Part shown: positions 52,370 to 62,217 of the stretch, piece after piece | How positions within the stretch are numbered: the stretch's first letter is position 1 | Layout of the letters: each line of letters starts with the position of its first letter | Source: Pseudomonas sp. PDM04 | Lineage (GTDB): Bacteria; Pseudomonadota; Gammaproteobacteria; Pseudomonadales; Pseudomonadaceae | NCBI RefSeq assembly: GCF_014851765.1 | Contig: NZ_JACVAI010000001.1 | Coordinates: 310,001-374,000, forward strand | Length of the DNA stretch: 64,000 nt | Direction of reading: 5' to 3' | Program-made: the position numbers and the translations under genes | The notes under the pieces: model-generated | What the model was told of the DNA's origin: nothing | Database searches by the model: none | The model's input: the letters and a program-made list of their open reading frames with translations, nothing else

Positions 52370-53941
52370 TCAGCGGTCGGAGCGCATCAGCTCCCCGAAA
52401 GCGCCTTCAATCGACAACACCGCCGCGCGGTTTCGCCCCAAGTGCTTGGCTTGATACAGCGCCGCGTCCGCACGCTCGATGAACACTTCAGGGCTGTCCA
52501 GGCGCGTTGGCACGAAGGCATGGCAGCCCAGGCTGACGGTCACGTGGCCACTGGGCGCGCCGCTATGGATGATGTTGCGGGCCATGACGCTGTGACGGAT
52601 CTGTTCGGCAACCACCAGGGTGCCATGAATGTCGGTGTCCGGCAGCAGTACAGCAAATTCCTCGCCGCCGTAGCGCACGGCCAGATCGACCGGACGATGG
52701 CAGCAACTTTTCACAGCCCTGGCCACCTCGGCCAGGCAATGGTCCCCCGCCACGTGGCCGTAGGCATCGTTGTAGCGTTTGAAGTAATCGATATCGAGCA
52801 TGATCAGGCCCAGCGAGCTGGACTGGCGGATGTCACGTCTGAACTCGATCTCCAGCGCCCGCTCGAACAGACGACGATTGGCCAACCCGGTCAGGCTGTC
52901 GTGGGTCGCGATCAGCTTCAGTTCTTCCTTGGCCTTGCGCAGATCCCGCTCGACCCGCTCGCCCACCCGCACCTGACGCACGAACACCCAACCGAACAGG
53001 CCAATACCGAGTATGACCAGGGCCACAATCAGGCTCGACTGGAAGGCCGTGTCGTACCACCCCTTGAGAATCGAATCCCTCGACGAGGCCGCCGTCACCA
53101 CCAGCGGGTACGCATCGAGTTGCCGGTAGCCATGCAGGCGCACCGCACCATCGAGCACCGAACTGATCATTGCGCTGCCGGACATGGCGCCGGCCAGGTA
53201 CTTGCTGAAAATCTCGCCCTTGGCCAGTGACTGGCCGATCTGCGACTCCACGAAGGGTCGCCGCGCCAGCAGTGTTCCATCGGTCAGCGCCAGGGCAATG
53301 GAGCCATCCTCATCGATGCTGAAACTTTTGAAGAACTGATCGAAGTAGGACATCTTGATGCCGGCCAGCATCACGCCCTGAAAATGGCCGTCCTTGTCGT
53401 TCACCCGCTTGGACACCGGGATGATCCATTCGCCATTGGTGCGGCTGCGAATCGCCGGACCGATGTGCGCCACGGACGACACGTTCTGCTGGTGATAGAG
53501 GAAATACTCGCGGTCAGCCACGCCTGGACCACGGGGCAGATCCTCGAATGAAGTCACGATCCACTGGCCGTTGCGGTCGAACAGGAAGATCCCGTGCAAC
53601 TGACTCAGCGCCTGTACGCGCCGCGCGAACGTCTTCTGCAACAGGGATTTCTGCACCTGATCGAAACCGTCCATCTGAAGCCAGTCCGCCAGGCTGGTCA
53701 GCACCAGGTCGGCCTTCATGAACGTGTCTTCGGCCTGCTGCGCCACGGCGCGCGTCAGGTTAGAGGACGCGGCTTCGGCCACCGCCAGATCGTGCCGACG
53801 CGATTGCTCGAGTTGCAGATACAGCAGGCCGCACAGGCACAAGCACACCACGGCAATAAACAGCACCGCAGCCTTGCGCAGGGGCAGCCGTTTCAAGGCG
53901 GTACCATTGGCGTGGCGCGGGTCGTCATCGGAGATAGGCAA
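52370..53941 (-). CDS. Membrane sensor diguanylate cyclase (Cache-GGDEF)
   Basis: The protein of about 523 residues has an N-terminal helix (AAVLFIAVVCLCLCGLLYLQ), a periplasmic dCache-like sensor of about 230 residues, a second helix (SLIVALVILGIGLFGWVFVR) and a GGDEF domain with RYGGEEFAVLLPD. It makes cyclic-di-GMP. All candidate starts are TTG: the one at 53941 has AGGATGAG 7-8 bases upstream, and one at 53962 would add seven residues. Also visible is a partly conserved I-site region before GGEEF that I cannot judge. Confidence 0.9.
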   Translation of the reverse strand: MPISDDDPRHANGTALKRLPLRKAAVLFIAVVCLCLCGLLYLQLEQSRRHDLAVAEAASSNLTRAVAQQAEDTFMKADLVLTSLADWLQMDGFDQVQKSLLQKTFARRVQALSQLHGIFLFDRNGQWIVTSFEDLPRGPGVADREYFLYHQQNVSSVAHIGPAIRSRTNGEWIIPVSKRVNDKDGHFQGVMLAGIKMSYFDQFFKSFSIDEDGSIALALTDGTLLARRPFVESQIGQSLAKGEIFSKYLAGAMSGSAMISSVLDGAVRLHGYRQLDAYPLVVTAASSRDSILKGWYDTAFQSSLIVALVILGIGLFGWVFVRQVRVGERVERDLRKAKEELKLIATHDSLTGLANRRLFERALEIEFRRDIRQSSSLGLIMLDIDYFKRYNDAYGHVAGDHCLAEVARAVKSCCHRPVDLAVRYGGEEFAVLLPDTDIHGTLVVAEQIRHSVMARNIIHSGAPSGHVTVSLGCHAFVPTRLDSPEVFIERADAALYQAKHLGRNRAAVLSIEGAFGELMRSDR

Positions 53942-54105
53942 AAGCTCATCCTGCAAGGGCAAGGCATGGGCAGAAGGCCCAAAACCCTTAAAGGAAGCGA
54001 GCTTAGTCTACGCGTCGAGGCGCGGCAATTGTCCTTTCGACGGGCGTCACATCGCGTTTTGCAAATGTCCGCGCCGAGGCAGAAGATCCCCCCGAATGCA
54101 CCTGA

Positions 54106-55833
54106 TTACTGCCCCGCCACCGCTGCATGCAAACTCAACACAGGCGCCGGCGAAGGTCGATTCAACGCTCGCAACACGGGCGCATCGTAGCCATACACAT
54201 CCGGCTTGAAAGACACGCGTCCATCATTGCCCAGGTCGACCGTCCAGTAAGCCAGCAACACCGGAACCTTCACCGGCAGCCGAATGTTCTCGGTCCTGCC
54301 GTTGGCCAACTGCTTCTGGATACCGTCGCTGTTCCACTTGACCGGGTCGTTGAACAACAGCTCCACCAACTGCAGCGGGTTTTCCACGCGGATACAGCCG
54401 GAACTGGTCGCACGGACGGTCCGGGCGAACAACTCGCGATGCGGCGTGTCGTGAAGGTAAATCGCGTAGTCGTTGGGGAAGCGGATCACCACCTGTCCCA
54501 ACGAACTGTCGCGTCCGGCATCCTGGCGCAGACTGAGCCCACGCGGATGGGTCCAGTCGACGGTGGCCGGGTCCACTTCGTTGCCCTCGCGATCGATCAC
54601 CCGCATCCGATTGGCGGCGAGGTAACCGGGGTTGCTCTGGATCTTCGGCAGGACGTCTTCCTTGAGGATCGTCGGCGGTACGGTCCAGGTCGGATTGAAG
54701 GTGATGTAGGAAATCTGCGCCTGGAAGATCGGCGTATTGCGCGCCGCCTTGCCGACCTGCACCCGGGAACGCCAGATCGGCTGGCCATCGCGGTACATCG
54801 CCACTTTATAACCTGCGATATCAACGATCACGAACGTGCCTTGAAGCTTGTAAAGCAGCCAGCGCGCCCGCTCCATGTTCACCCGTACCTGATCGATACG
54901 CGCTTCAACGGGCACGTTCAACGCGGCCAGGGTGTTCGCGCCGACCATGCCGTCCGCGCCCAGGTATTGCTCGTCCTGATACTTTTTCACCGCCGCCGTG
55001 ACGGCAGCGTCGTACCGGGTGCCATGGAGCAGGCGCGGATCGAGAAAACCTGCCGCGACCATCCGCGCGCGCAACTGCGCGACGGCCGGTTCGTCCATGC
55101 CAGGCTTGAGCGAATGATCCACCGTCACCTTCGGCCAGCCGCCCCGGTCCCGAACACTGCGCAGTTGTGCCAGCGCCTGGCGCAATCCGGCGTACACCGC
55201 TTCCTGGGGCGGTGCCAGGGCAAAGGCTTTCGCCACGTCGTGCTCGTCCAGCGCAGCGAAAAACGCGTTGACGTCCTCCCGCGGGTCAACCCCGTTGGCA
55301 TCGAAGTTCCAATGAATGTCCAGCCGTGAAGGGTCGACCTTGCCCCGTCGTAACTGCAGCAGCGCGGTGATGAAGGTATGAGTGGTCGCCAGGTCGAATG
55401 CGGCCTGCTGCTCAGGCGTGACCGGCGTGGTCTGCATCGCGGTGCGGGAGCGGACCAGCTCATCGATGCGGAAATCCGCAGGATTCAGCCCATCGGCGTC
55501 GGTCGCATTGAGACTGGCGATCAATTGTTCGACGTCGCGGTCATTGGCCCAGGCCGCGCGATAGGCGCGGTGGGTGTAGAAATCCATGACCAGGCGGCTG
55601 ACATCCACACGCCGATGACGCGCCGACGTCAGCAACGGCGGGAACGCTGTTTTCAGGGGTTCCAGCGAGGCCTGGATGGCTTGCGCGACGTTGTCATCCG
55701 CAGAAGCCTCAAACACGACATTGGACGCAGATACCGGCGCAATCGGCGAAGTTTCTCCGAGCGCAGTGCCGCTGATCAGAAAGACCATAAAAAAAACACG
55801 GCTTATGACGAATAACCTTGTTAAAAGCACCAT
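54106..55833 (-). CDS. L,D-transpeptidase (YcbB/LdtD type)
   Basis: The 575-residue protein makes 3-3 peptide cross-links in peptidoglycan. A signal peptide (FVISRVFFMVFLISGTALGE) is followed by a scaffold domain, a peptidoglycan-binding motif (LGADGMVGANTLAALNV) and a YkuD catalytic domain with HDTPHRELFARTVRATSSGC and then IRVENP, giving the S-x-GC-IR catalytic cysteine. AAGGAT precedes the ATG. It is divergent from a second transpeptidase-like gene. Confidence 0.92.
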   Translation of the reverse strand: MVLLTRLFVISRVFFMVFLISGTALGETSPIAPVSASNVVFEASADDNVAQAIQASLEPLKTAFPPLLTSARHRRVDVSRLVMDFYTHRAYRAAWANDRDVEQLIASLNATDADGLNPADFRIDELVRSRTAMQTTPVTPEQQAAFDLATTHTFITALLQLRRGKVDPSRLDIHWNFDANGVDPREDVNAFFAALDEHDVAKAFALAPPQEAVYAGLRQALAQLRSVRDRGGWPKVTVDHSLKPGMDEPAVAQLRARMVAAGFLDPRLLHGTRYDAAVTAAVKKYQDEQYLGADGMVGANTLAALNVPVEARIDQVRVNMERARWLLYKLQGTFVIVDIAGYKVAMYRDGQPIWRSRVQVGKAARNTPIFQAQISYITFNPTWTVPPTILKEDVLPKIQSNPGYLAANRMRVIDREGNEVDPATVDWTHPRGLSLRQDAGRDSSLGQVVIRFPNDYAIYLHDTPHRELFARTVRATSSGCIRVENPLQLVELLFNDPVKWNSDGIQKQLANGRTENIRLPVKVPVLLAYWTVDLGNDGRVSFKPDVYGYDAPVLRALNRPSPAPVLSLHAAVAGQ

Positions 55834-55914
55834 GGATAATCCTTAATCTCCCTCATTCAACGCCTGGCTTTCATCGCACTGCTAGACTCGAACTTAACAT
55901 GATGAGACATCTAT

Positions 55915-56619
55915 ATGGCGCTACTACGTTTTGGCATCCTGCTGCCGGGCCTGCTGCTGACTGCAATGTTCATACCGTCAGCCTACGCCGATTCACTGGC
56001 GGCCGCCCTCATCAAAGCGGCCCCGCAAGCTGACGCCAAGGTCATCAACCTCGCCGTCCGTGCCTCGCAATGCAGCATCGCTCAAGGCGCCGCTCCTGTC
56101 CAAAGACTTGCCGTCATTGATTATTCCCTGCCTTCGACCCAACAACGACTGTGGGTGTTCGATCTAAAGAAGCGCAAATTGCTGTTTCATGAACTGGTTG
56201 CCCACGGACGCAACAGCGGCGAGAACATGGCCGTCAACTTTTCCAACCAGAATGAGAGCTTTGCCACCAGCCTCGGCCTGTATCGCACCCAGCAGAGCTA
56301 CGTCGGACAGAACGGGTACTCATTGCGCATGGAAGGCCTGGAGCCAGGCTTCAACGATAACGCGTTCGACCGCGCCATCGTGATTCATGGCGCGCCGTAT
56401 GTCAGCCCGGTGCTGGCGCGGGCCAATGGGCGCATCGGTCGAAGCCTGGGTTGCCCGGCCGTGCGCCCGGCCATTGCGCACAAGCTGATTGATTCCATGA
56501 AGGGCGGGCAGTTGCTGTTTTCCTACTACCCGGATCAGCGCTGGCTGAAGACGTCTTCCTACATCAACTGCGGCAGCGGGACGATGGCGACAGCGGAAAA
56601 ATCGACGAGTAAACGCTGA
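55915..56619 (+). CDS. Exported murein L,D-transpeptidase catalytic-domain family protein
   Basis: The 234-residue protein has a signal peptide (ILLPGLLLTAMFIPSAYADS) and a YkuD-like domain of the second type: VIHGAPYVSPVLARANGRIG followed by RSLGCPAVRP, with histidine and catalytic cysteine. It lies head-to-head with the YcbB-type gene across an 81-base gap, suggesting shared cell-wall control. A CTAGACT box at 55882 may be its -10. Confidence 0.88.
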   Translation: MALLRFGILLPGLLLTAMFIPSAYADSLAAALIKAAPQADAKVINLAVRASQCSIAQGAAPVQRLAVIDYSLPSTQQRLWVFDLKKRKLLFHELVAHGRNSGENMAVNFSNQNESFATSLGLYRTQQSYVGQNGYSLRMEGLEPGFNDNAFDRAIVIHGAPYVSPVLARANGRIGRSLGCPAVRPAIAHKLIDSMKGGQLLFSYYPDQRWLKTSSYINCGSGTMATAEKSTSKR

Positions 56620-56678
56620 AGCGCGATTGCGTGCACAATAAGCACCGCCCCAAAATCCATCAGGGAAGTCGGATCACA

Positions 56679-57464
56679 ATGAAAACAAAAAAGCAGGCGC
56701 TGATTCTCGGCGCTTTGCTCGCCCTGTCGTCTGGCGTTCAGGCCGAGCCATCGCATCTGGACAGCGTCATCCAGCAAGGGCAACTGCGCGTCTGCACCAC
56801 AGGCGACTACAAGCCCTATACCTTCAAGGCCGAGAACGGCGAATATGCCGGCATCGACATTGCCATGGCCCGCTCGCTGGCCGACAGCCTGGGCGTCAAG
56901 GTCGAATGGGTGCAGACCACCTGGAAAACCCTGATGCCTGACCTGGTGGCGGGTAAATGCGACATCGGCATGGGCGGCATCTCGGTCACGCTGGAACGCC
57001 AGAAAAAGGCATTCTTCAGCACCACCCTCGACATCGACGGCAAGATTCCGCTGGTACGCTGTGAGGACCAGGCGCTTTATCAGACCGTCGAGCAAATCAA
57101 CCAGCCCGCAGTTCGACTGGTCGAGCCCGCCGGCGGCACCAATGAAGCCTTCGTTCACGCCTTCCTGCCCAAAGCGCAATTGAGCCTTCACGACAACGTC
57201 ACCATCTTCCAGCAACTGCTGGATAAAAAGGCCGACGTGATGATCACCGACGCCTCGGAAGCCCTGTACCAGCAGAAACTCAAACCCGGCCTGTGCGCGG
57301 TGAACCCGACCCGGTTCATGCAATATGGCGAAAAGGCCTACCTGCTGCCGCGTGACGACATGACGTGGAAGCTGTATGTCGACCAATGGCTGCACCTGGC
57401 CAAGGTGACGGGCCATTATCAGAATGTGCTGGGGCAGTGGATTGCGACGCCGGAGTCCAAATAG
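56679..57464 (+). CDS. pheC: Periplasmic cyclohexadienyl dehydratase-like binding protein (PheC family)
   Basis: The 261-residue protein has a signal peptide (MKTKKQALILGALLALSSGV, cleaved near VQA-E) and a type II solute-binding fold. It shows CTTGDYKPYTFKAENGEYAG, DIGMGGISVTLERQKKAFFS, GGTNEAFVHAF and DNVTIFQQLLDKKAD, with KAYLLPRDD near the end, which I remember as typical of P. aeruginosa PheC (prephenate/arogenate dehydratase). Close relatives are plain amino-acid binding proteins, and no ABC transporter gene is adjacent, which favours the enzyme. Confidence 0.7.
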   Translation: MKTKKQALILGALLALSSGVQAEPSHLDSVIQQGQLRVCTTGDYKPYTFKAENGEYAGIDIAMARSLADSLGVKVEWVQTTWKTLMPDLVAGKCDIGMGGISVTLERQKKAFFSTTLDIDGKIPLVRCEDQALYQTVEQINQPAVRLVEPAGGTNEAFVHAFLPKAQLSLHDNVTIFQQLLDKKADVMITDASEALYQQKLKPGLCAVNPTRFMQYGEKAYLLPRDDMTWKLYVDQWLHLAKVTGHYQNVLGQWIATPESK

Positions 57465-57656
57465 ACCGGAAGCGCTGAACTGAGCTCGTTATCCTAAGCT
57501 TCCGGCTCACAGACACGATTTAATCTGTCAGGGTTACAGGTGTGGTTCAGGTGTCGAGGTTGGTCGATGTAAAAACAGAACAAAAATGCTCACCAAACAC
57601 CGCCTGTTTATCCCTGATAAACTGCACGCCTCCGCCTTCCTGATTCAGATCCCCCA

Positions 57657-58643
57657 ATGCCTCAACGCAAAGCTACACCCTCCCGCCGCTTCTCCGTCGC
57701 CCCCATGATGGACTGGACCGACCGCCACTGCCGCTATTTCCTGCGCCTGCTCTCCAGACACGCCCTGCTCTACACCGAGATGGTCACTACCGGGGCGCTG
57801 CTCAATGGTGATCACGAGCGGTTCCTGCGTCACGATGAAGCCGAGCACCCGCTGGCCCTGCAGCTCGGCGGCAGTGTGCCGCTGGACCTGGCCGCGTGCG
57901 CGCGCATGGCCCAGGCGCAGGGTTACGATGAGGTGAACCTGAATGTCGGCTGCCCGAGCGATCGGGTGCAGAACAATATGATTGGCGCGGTGTTGATGGG
58001 GCATCCGCAATTGGTCGCCGATTGCGTGAAGGCGATGCGCGATGCGGTGTCGATCCCGGTGACGGTGAAGCATCGGATCGGTATCAACGGGCGCGACAGT
58101 TACGAGCAGCTGTGTGATTTTGTCGGCACGGTTCGCGATGCCGGGTGCACGAGTTTTACCGTGCATGCGCGGATTGCGATTCTGGAAGGTTTGTCGCCGA
58201 AGGAGAACCGCGACATCCCGCCCCTGCGTTATGACGTGGCGGCGCGGCTGAAGGCGGATTTTCCGGAGCTGGAGATCATTCTGAACGGCGGGATCAAGAC
58301 GCTTGAGGATTGTCGCGAACATTTGCAGACGTTCGACGGCGTGATGCTGGGCCGCGAGGCGTATCACAATCCTTACCTGATGGCCGAAGTGGATCAGCAA
58401 TTGTTCGGCAGCACGGCACCGATGATCAGCCGCGCCGAAGCGCTGGCGCAATTGCGGCCCTATATTGCGGCGCATCTCGAGGCGGGCGGCTCGATGCACC
58501 ATATCACCCGGCATGTGCTGGGGCTGGGCAGCGGTTTTCCGGGGGCGCGCAAGTTTCGGCAATTGCTCTCGGTGGACATTCACAAGACCAAAGAGCCCCT
58601 GGCCTTGCTGGATCAGGCGGCGCAGTTGCTGGAGGGGCGGTAA
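57657..58643 (+). CDS. dusA: tRNA-dihydrouridine(20/20a) synthase DusA
   Basis: The 328-residue flavoenzyme has RRFSVAPMMDWTDRHCRYFL at the N-terminus, C99 in NLNVGCPSDRVQNN as catalytic acid and VHARIAILEGLSPKENR, the DusA-specific loop. It reduces uridines 20 and 20a of tRNA. Start at ATG 57657. It precedes tal in the same order as in other Pseudomonas. Confidence 0.95.
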   Translation: MPQRKATPSRRFSVAPMMDWTDRHCRYFLRLLSRHALLYTEMVTTGALLNGDHERFLRHDEAEHPLALQLGGSVPLDLAACARMAQAQGYDEVNLNVGCPSDRVQNNMIGAVLMGHPQLVADCVKAMRDAVSIPVTVKHRIGINGRDSYEQLCDFVGTVRDAGCTSFTVHARIAILEGLSPKENRDIPPLRYDVAARLKADFPELEIILNGGIKTLEDCREHLQTFDGVMLGREAYHNPYLMAEVDQQLFGSTAPMISRAEALAQLRPYIAAHLEAGGSMHHITRHVLGLGSGFPGARKFRQLLSVDIHKTKEPLALLDQAAQLLEGR

Positions 58644-58846
58644 CCGCACTCTCCCGGGTCATGGCTGACCGTCGCTCGCATTGAACCTGTGCCCTGATTT
58701 GTCATCGTATCTATCGATACCGCGCCCCGCCAATCAGACAGCCGTTCCCAGGTTGTTGCCACCGGGGCCGTCGATACACACATGCGCCCTTGAGTGGCTG
58801 TCAGCGCTCGGGTAATGTCATTAGACCCACAGGACAGAGCACGCCC

Positions 58847-59773
58847 ATGACTTCCAAGCTGGAACAACTCAAAAAATTCACCACCGTGGTTGCCGACACC
58901 GGCGACTTCGAAGCAATCGCTCGCGTCAAACCGGTTGACGCCACCACCAACCCTTCCCTGCTACTCAAGGCGGCCGCCATTCCTGCTTACGCGGAATTGC
59001 TGAACGCCAGCGTCAGCGACTGCAAGGGCGACGTGGGCCTGGCCAGTGACCGCTTTGGCGTCGCCGTAGGCCAGGAAATCCTGAAAGTGATTCCTGGGCG
59101 CATTTCCACCGAAGTGGATGCACGCCTGTCGTTCGACACGGATGCCATGTTGAAGCGTGCGCACCGTCTGATCGAGCTGTACGAAAAAGCCGGCATCGGC
59201 CGCGACCGCGTGCTGATCAAGATTGCGTCCACTTGGGAAGGTATTCGTGCTGCCGAGATCCTGGAGAAGGAAGGCATCCAGACCAACCTGACCCTGCTGT
59301 TCTCGTTTGCCCAGGCGGCGGCGTGTGCCGATGCAGGTGTGTTCCTGATTTCGCCGTTCGTGGGCCGGATCTACGACTGGTACAAGAAGGCCAACGGTAA
59401 CGACTACACCGGCGCGGACGATCCGGGCGTGCAGTCGGTAACGCGCATTTACAATTACTACAAGGCCAATGACTACAAGACCGTGGTCATGGGCGCCAGC
59501 TTCCGTAACCTGGGCCAGATCGAACACCTGGCCGGTTGCGACCGCCTGACCATCAGCCCGGACTTGATCGACAAACTGGCCGCCGACACCGGCAAGCTGG
59601 AACGCAAACTGGCGCCGGGCAATGCCGGCGAAGCTCGCTTGAGCCTGAATGAAGCGCAGTTCCGTTGGTTGTCCAACGAAGATGCCATGGCCACCGAGAA
59701 ACTGGCCGAAGGCATTCGTCAGTTTGCCCGGGACCAGGAGAAACTCGAGGCACTGCTGCAGGCCAAGCTGTGA
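58847..59773 (+). CDS. tal: Transaldolase
   Basis: Tal exchanges a dihydroxyacetone unit between sedoheptulose-7-phosphate and glyceraldehyde-3-phosphate. The 308-residue barrel has [14 protein letters not shown] near the N-terminus, the Schiff-base lysine K125 in [15 protein letters not shown], and [16 protein letters not shown] plus [18 protein letters not shown] start at [11 protein letters not shown] (ATG 58847); 19 earlier in-frame codons do not fit the family. A terminator follows. Confidence 0.96.
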   Translation: MTSKLEQLKKFTTVVADTGDFEAIARVKPVDATTNPSLLLKAAAIPAYAELLNASVSDCKGDVGLASDRFGVAVGQEILKVIPGRISTEVDARLSFDTDAMLKRAHRLIELYEKAGIGRDRVLIKIASTWEGIRAAEILEKEGIQTNLTLLFSFAQAAACADAGVFLISPFVGRIYDWYKKANGNDYTGADDPGVQSVTRIYNYYKANDYKTVVMGASFRNLGQIEHLAGCDRLTISPDLIDKLAADTGKLERKLAPGNAGEARLSLNEAQFRWLSNEDAMATEKLAEGIRQFARDQEKLEALLQAKL

Positions 59774-59791
59774 TCTGATTTCCCGTCATGC

Positions 59792-59826
59792 AAAAAGGGC
59801 GAACCCTGGTGGGTTCGCCCTTTTTT
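59792..59826 (+). terminator. Rho-independent terminator after tal
   Basis: AAAAAGGGCGAACCC, TGGT and GGGTTCGCCCTTTTTT form a long perfect stem with T and A runs. Confidence 0.93.
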
Positions 59827-59918
59827 GTGGGGATCAACTCTGTGGTGTTCTTGATACCGCCATCGCGGGCAGGTCAAGTCGTCGCACCGTCGCTCCCACA
59901 CTTCATCCCCTCAGGAAA

Positions 59919-60401
59919 TCAGTGCCGCTCCAGCGCATTGACCAAGTCATGGAACGCTTCGCGGTTGGAATCGTTCAGCCCCATCAGGATCTTGTGCGCT
60001 TCGAGCACCTTGATCCGCACCACTTCTTCGGATTGATCCTGATCCGGCAGGTCGTCCAGGCATTCCGGGCACGGCACAGGCTTGTCGACGATGTTGAACA
60101 CCTGCTCGAAGCCCATGGACTGCAACAGACGGGTGATGTCTTCGTGGGTGGTGACCACGGTCGGCAGCAGGCCGACCTTTTGCCGCGACAGGATCGACAG
60201 CTTGGCCAGCAGGCCAAGGGTGGTGCTGTCGATGCTGCGGGTTTCGGTCAGGTCGATCACGATCGCGTTGAAATTCAACGCCGTGAAGATCCGCTCAATA
60301 GTCGCATCCAACGCCGAACACAGGGTCAGGCGAACTTCACCGACGAACTTCAGGACGAAGGTGCCGTCCTGCTCGGCGAACTGGATTCTACCGGTACTCA
60401 T
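59919..60401 (-). CDS. rssC: STAS-domain anti-sigma-factor antagonist (RssC)
   Basis: The 160-residue protein has a STAS domain (FVLKFVGEVRLTLCSALDAT, then VIDLTETRSIDSTTLGLLAK). Residue S59 or its neighbouring T60/T61 in DSTTLG is the usual phosphorylated position. The C-terminal third (CPECLDDLP...) is an added helical tail. Its ATG overlaps the rssB stop by one base (TGATG) with AGGAA upstream, so the two proteins are made together. Gene order tal-rssC-rssB matches P. aeruginosa. Confidence 0.85.
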   Translation of the reverse strand: MSTGRIQFAEQDGTFVLKFVGEVRLTLCSALDATIERIFTALNFNAIVIDLTETRSIDSTTLGLLAKLSILSRQKVGLLPTVVTTHEDITRLLQSMGFEQVFNIVDKPVPCPECLDDLPDQDQSEEVVRIKVLEAHKILMGLNDSNREAFHDLVNALERH

Positions 60402-61582
60402 CAAAGATTCCTGCTCAACACCAACAGGGCGATATCATCCGGCATCTCCCCCAGCGTGGCCAATCCAAAAACCTGCCGCAGCCCATCCAGGGTGCCGCCC
60501 GCTGCCTTGACCCGCTGGGGCAAGGCCGCTTCTTTCTCTTTGAGTGTCGGTTCCGGCAAAAGGTCCAGAATGCCATCAGACATCAGCGTCAGGCTGAACG
60601 TCGGCGGCAGCTCCAGCACGTGGTCTTCGTAGGTGGCCTCATTGAAGAGGCCCACCGGCAGGCCACGCCCTTCCAGATAACGGACACTGTCTGGCGTGTA
60701 CAACACAGGCAACGGCAAATGACCACCGATGCTATAGGTCAACAAACCTGTCTCCTCGTCGATGACTCCACCGACCATTGTGACGTGTTTACCCAGCTTA
60801 CAACTGATCAGGCCCCGGTTGATATGACCAAGGACCTCGGAAGGCTTGAATTCCGGCAATGTGCCGTTGCGCTTGGACTCGAACAGCAAGCGCGTGGTCA
60901 TGAACTTCAGTAGCACGGTGACGAAGGCTGAAGAAGCGCCATGCCCGGAAACATCCGCCAGGTAGAACGCGACCCGACGCTCGTCGACCCGGAAGTAGTC
61001 GACGAAATCACCCGACAGGTACAGCGACGGGATGATCTGGTGTGCAAACTTGAATTCGTCGGTGGTCCATGGACTGACCGGCAACATGTTCATCTGCACC
61101 TGGCGACCGGCGTTCTGGTCCTCCTGGAGCAGGTTCAGGCTGGCTTCAAGCTCACGATTGGCCTTTTCCAGCTTCTCGCGGTAGCGCTGGTTTTCCAGCA
61201 ACAGGCGCGCACGATCCAGGGCCCGGCGTACGGAATGCTCGAGCACGGCCAGATCTTCTAGAGGCTTGATCAGGTAATCCGCCGCGCCCAGGCGCAGCGC
61301 CTCGACCGCGTCATTCATCACGCCGGCACCGGACACCACGATAACCGGTGTTTGCGGCGACCGCTCGGTGACCTGGCGGATGAGTTCGAGTCCGCCCATC
61401 TGTGGCATGCGCAGATCGCAGATGACCAAGTCGGGCTTGTCTTGCTCGAATACCTGAAGACCCTGCTGGCCATTGCCGGCCTGCAGGACGCTGAAACCAC
61501 TGTCTTCCAAATAGGCGGCGAGGCTCGCGCGCACTACCTCGTCATCATCGATTATCAGCAGCGTGGCACTGGTTTTTGGCAT
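60401..61582 (-). CDS. rssB: Response regulator with PP2C-type phosphatase domain (RssB)
   Basis: The 393-residue protein has a receiver domain with phosphorylation site D56 (LVICDLRMPQMGG), a short coiled linker (residues ~125-160) and a PP2C/SpoIIE-type domain with SGDFVDYFRVD, YLADVSGHGASS, LMSDGILDLLPE and MPDDIALLVL. In E. coli RssB, the RpoS-to-ClpXP adaptor, that domain has lost catalysis. Here the metal-binding aspartates are present, so it may dephosphorylate the adjacent RssC. The gene is divergent from a PilZ gene across about 270 bases. Confidence 0.88.
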   Translation of the reverse strand: MPKTSATLLIIDDDEVVRASLAAYLEDSGFSVLQAGNGQQGLQVFEQDKPDLVICDLRMPQMGGLELIRQVTERSPQTPVIVVSGAGVMNDAVEALRLGAADYLIKPLEDLAVLEHSVRRALDRARLLLENQRYREKLEKANRELEASLNLLQEDQNAGRQVQMNMLPVSPWTTDEFKFAHQIIPSLYLSGDFVDYFRVDERRVAFYLADVSGHGASSAFVTVLLKFMTTRLLFESKRNGTLPEFKPSEVLGHINRGLISCKLGKHVTMVGGVIDEETGLLTYSIGGHLPLPVLYTPDSVRYLEGRGLPVGLFNEATYEDHVLELPPTFSLTLMSDGILDLLPEPTLKEKEAALPQRVKAAGGTLDGLRQVFGLATLGEMPDDIALLVLSRNL

Positions 61583-61856
61583 GTGGGCAAACGGCGCCAG
61601 AATTAGGTTGGCGTAGCAGGCTGGGGTTGTCCCGGCTCACACTACTGGATTCGCTTTCTAGCCTCTCTGCCGCACCGCTTTCGGGCATTGACCCTACTCG
61701 CCGGCACACCAGAGGTGCCCTTCTAAGGCGCAGACGGTACTCCCATCCGCGGGGCGTTTCAAGCTCACGCCGATGGTCGCTTGACGTCTTTACTTGTCAA
61801 ATCACCGGGAGTTATAAGAACAGGCAAAACCGTAACCCAATGGAAGGACGATGCCC
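61583..61856. other. Divergent gap between rssB and the PilZ gene
   Basis: The 274 bases hold no gene I can support and no promoter close to consensus. GGAAGG before the PilZ start is the only clear signal. Confidence 0.4.
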
Positions 61857-62156
61857 ATGAGTCGAACCGATCGGGACTACAGCGAAAAGCGTGATTTCAT
61901 CCGCATGCGGGTCGATGCCGATATCGCGCTGATTCATCAGGGAGACGAGATCGCAGCCGTCTGCGTCGACCTTTCCAGCAGTGGCATGCAGGTCCAGGCG
62001 CCCCGTTCATTTGCGGTCGGCGACCGCCTCAGCGTGCGCATAGAGTCCGATCACGCTGCGCTCAAGGGCCTCGAAGCCGACACCGAGGTGGTGTGGGTAA
62101 AAGCACAGGACGGCGGTGCGCAGAAACTCGGGCTTACAATCCTGAAGATGAAATAA
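61857..62156 (+). CDS. PilZ-domain cyclic-di-GMP-binding protein
   Basis: The 99-residue single-domain protein has the two c-di-GMP-binding motifs: KRDFIRMRVD (R-x3-R) near residue 12 and DLSSSGMQV (D-x-S-x2-G) near residue 43. I choose ATG 61857 since GGAAGG is 9 bases upstream, while ATG 61851 is only 3 bases from it. It is divergent from rssB and followed by a terminator shared with mlaA. Confidence 0.9.
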   Translation: MSRTDRDYSEKRDFIRMRVDADIALIHQGDEIAAVCVDLSSSGMQVQAPRSFAVGDRLSVRIESDHAALKGLEADTEVVWVKAQDGGAQKLGLTILKMK

Positions 62157-62171
62157 ACAGGATCCAGAACG

Positions 62172-62200
62172 AAAAAGGCGGCCGATGGGCCGCCTTTCTC
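62172..62200. terminator. Terminator between the PilZ gene and mlaA
   Basis: AAAGGCGGCC-GAT-GGGCCGCCTTT with A run on the left and TTT on the right works for both converging genes. Confidence 0.85.
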
Positions 62201-62217
62201 ATGTTTACCGGTCGAAA

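Noticed and set aside
59858..59902. REP-like sequence after the tal terminator (ATCGCGGGCAGG ... GTCGCTCCCACA)
   Set aside because: Only parts of both arms remain; too decayed to call confidently.
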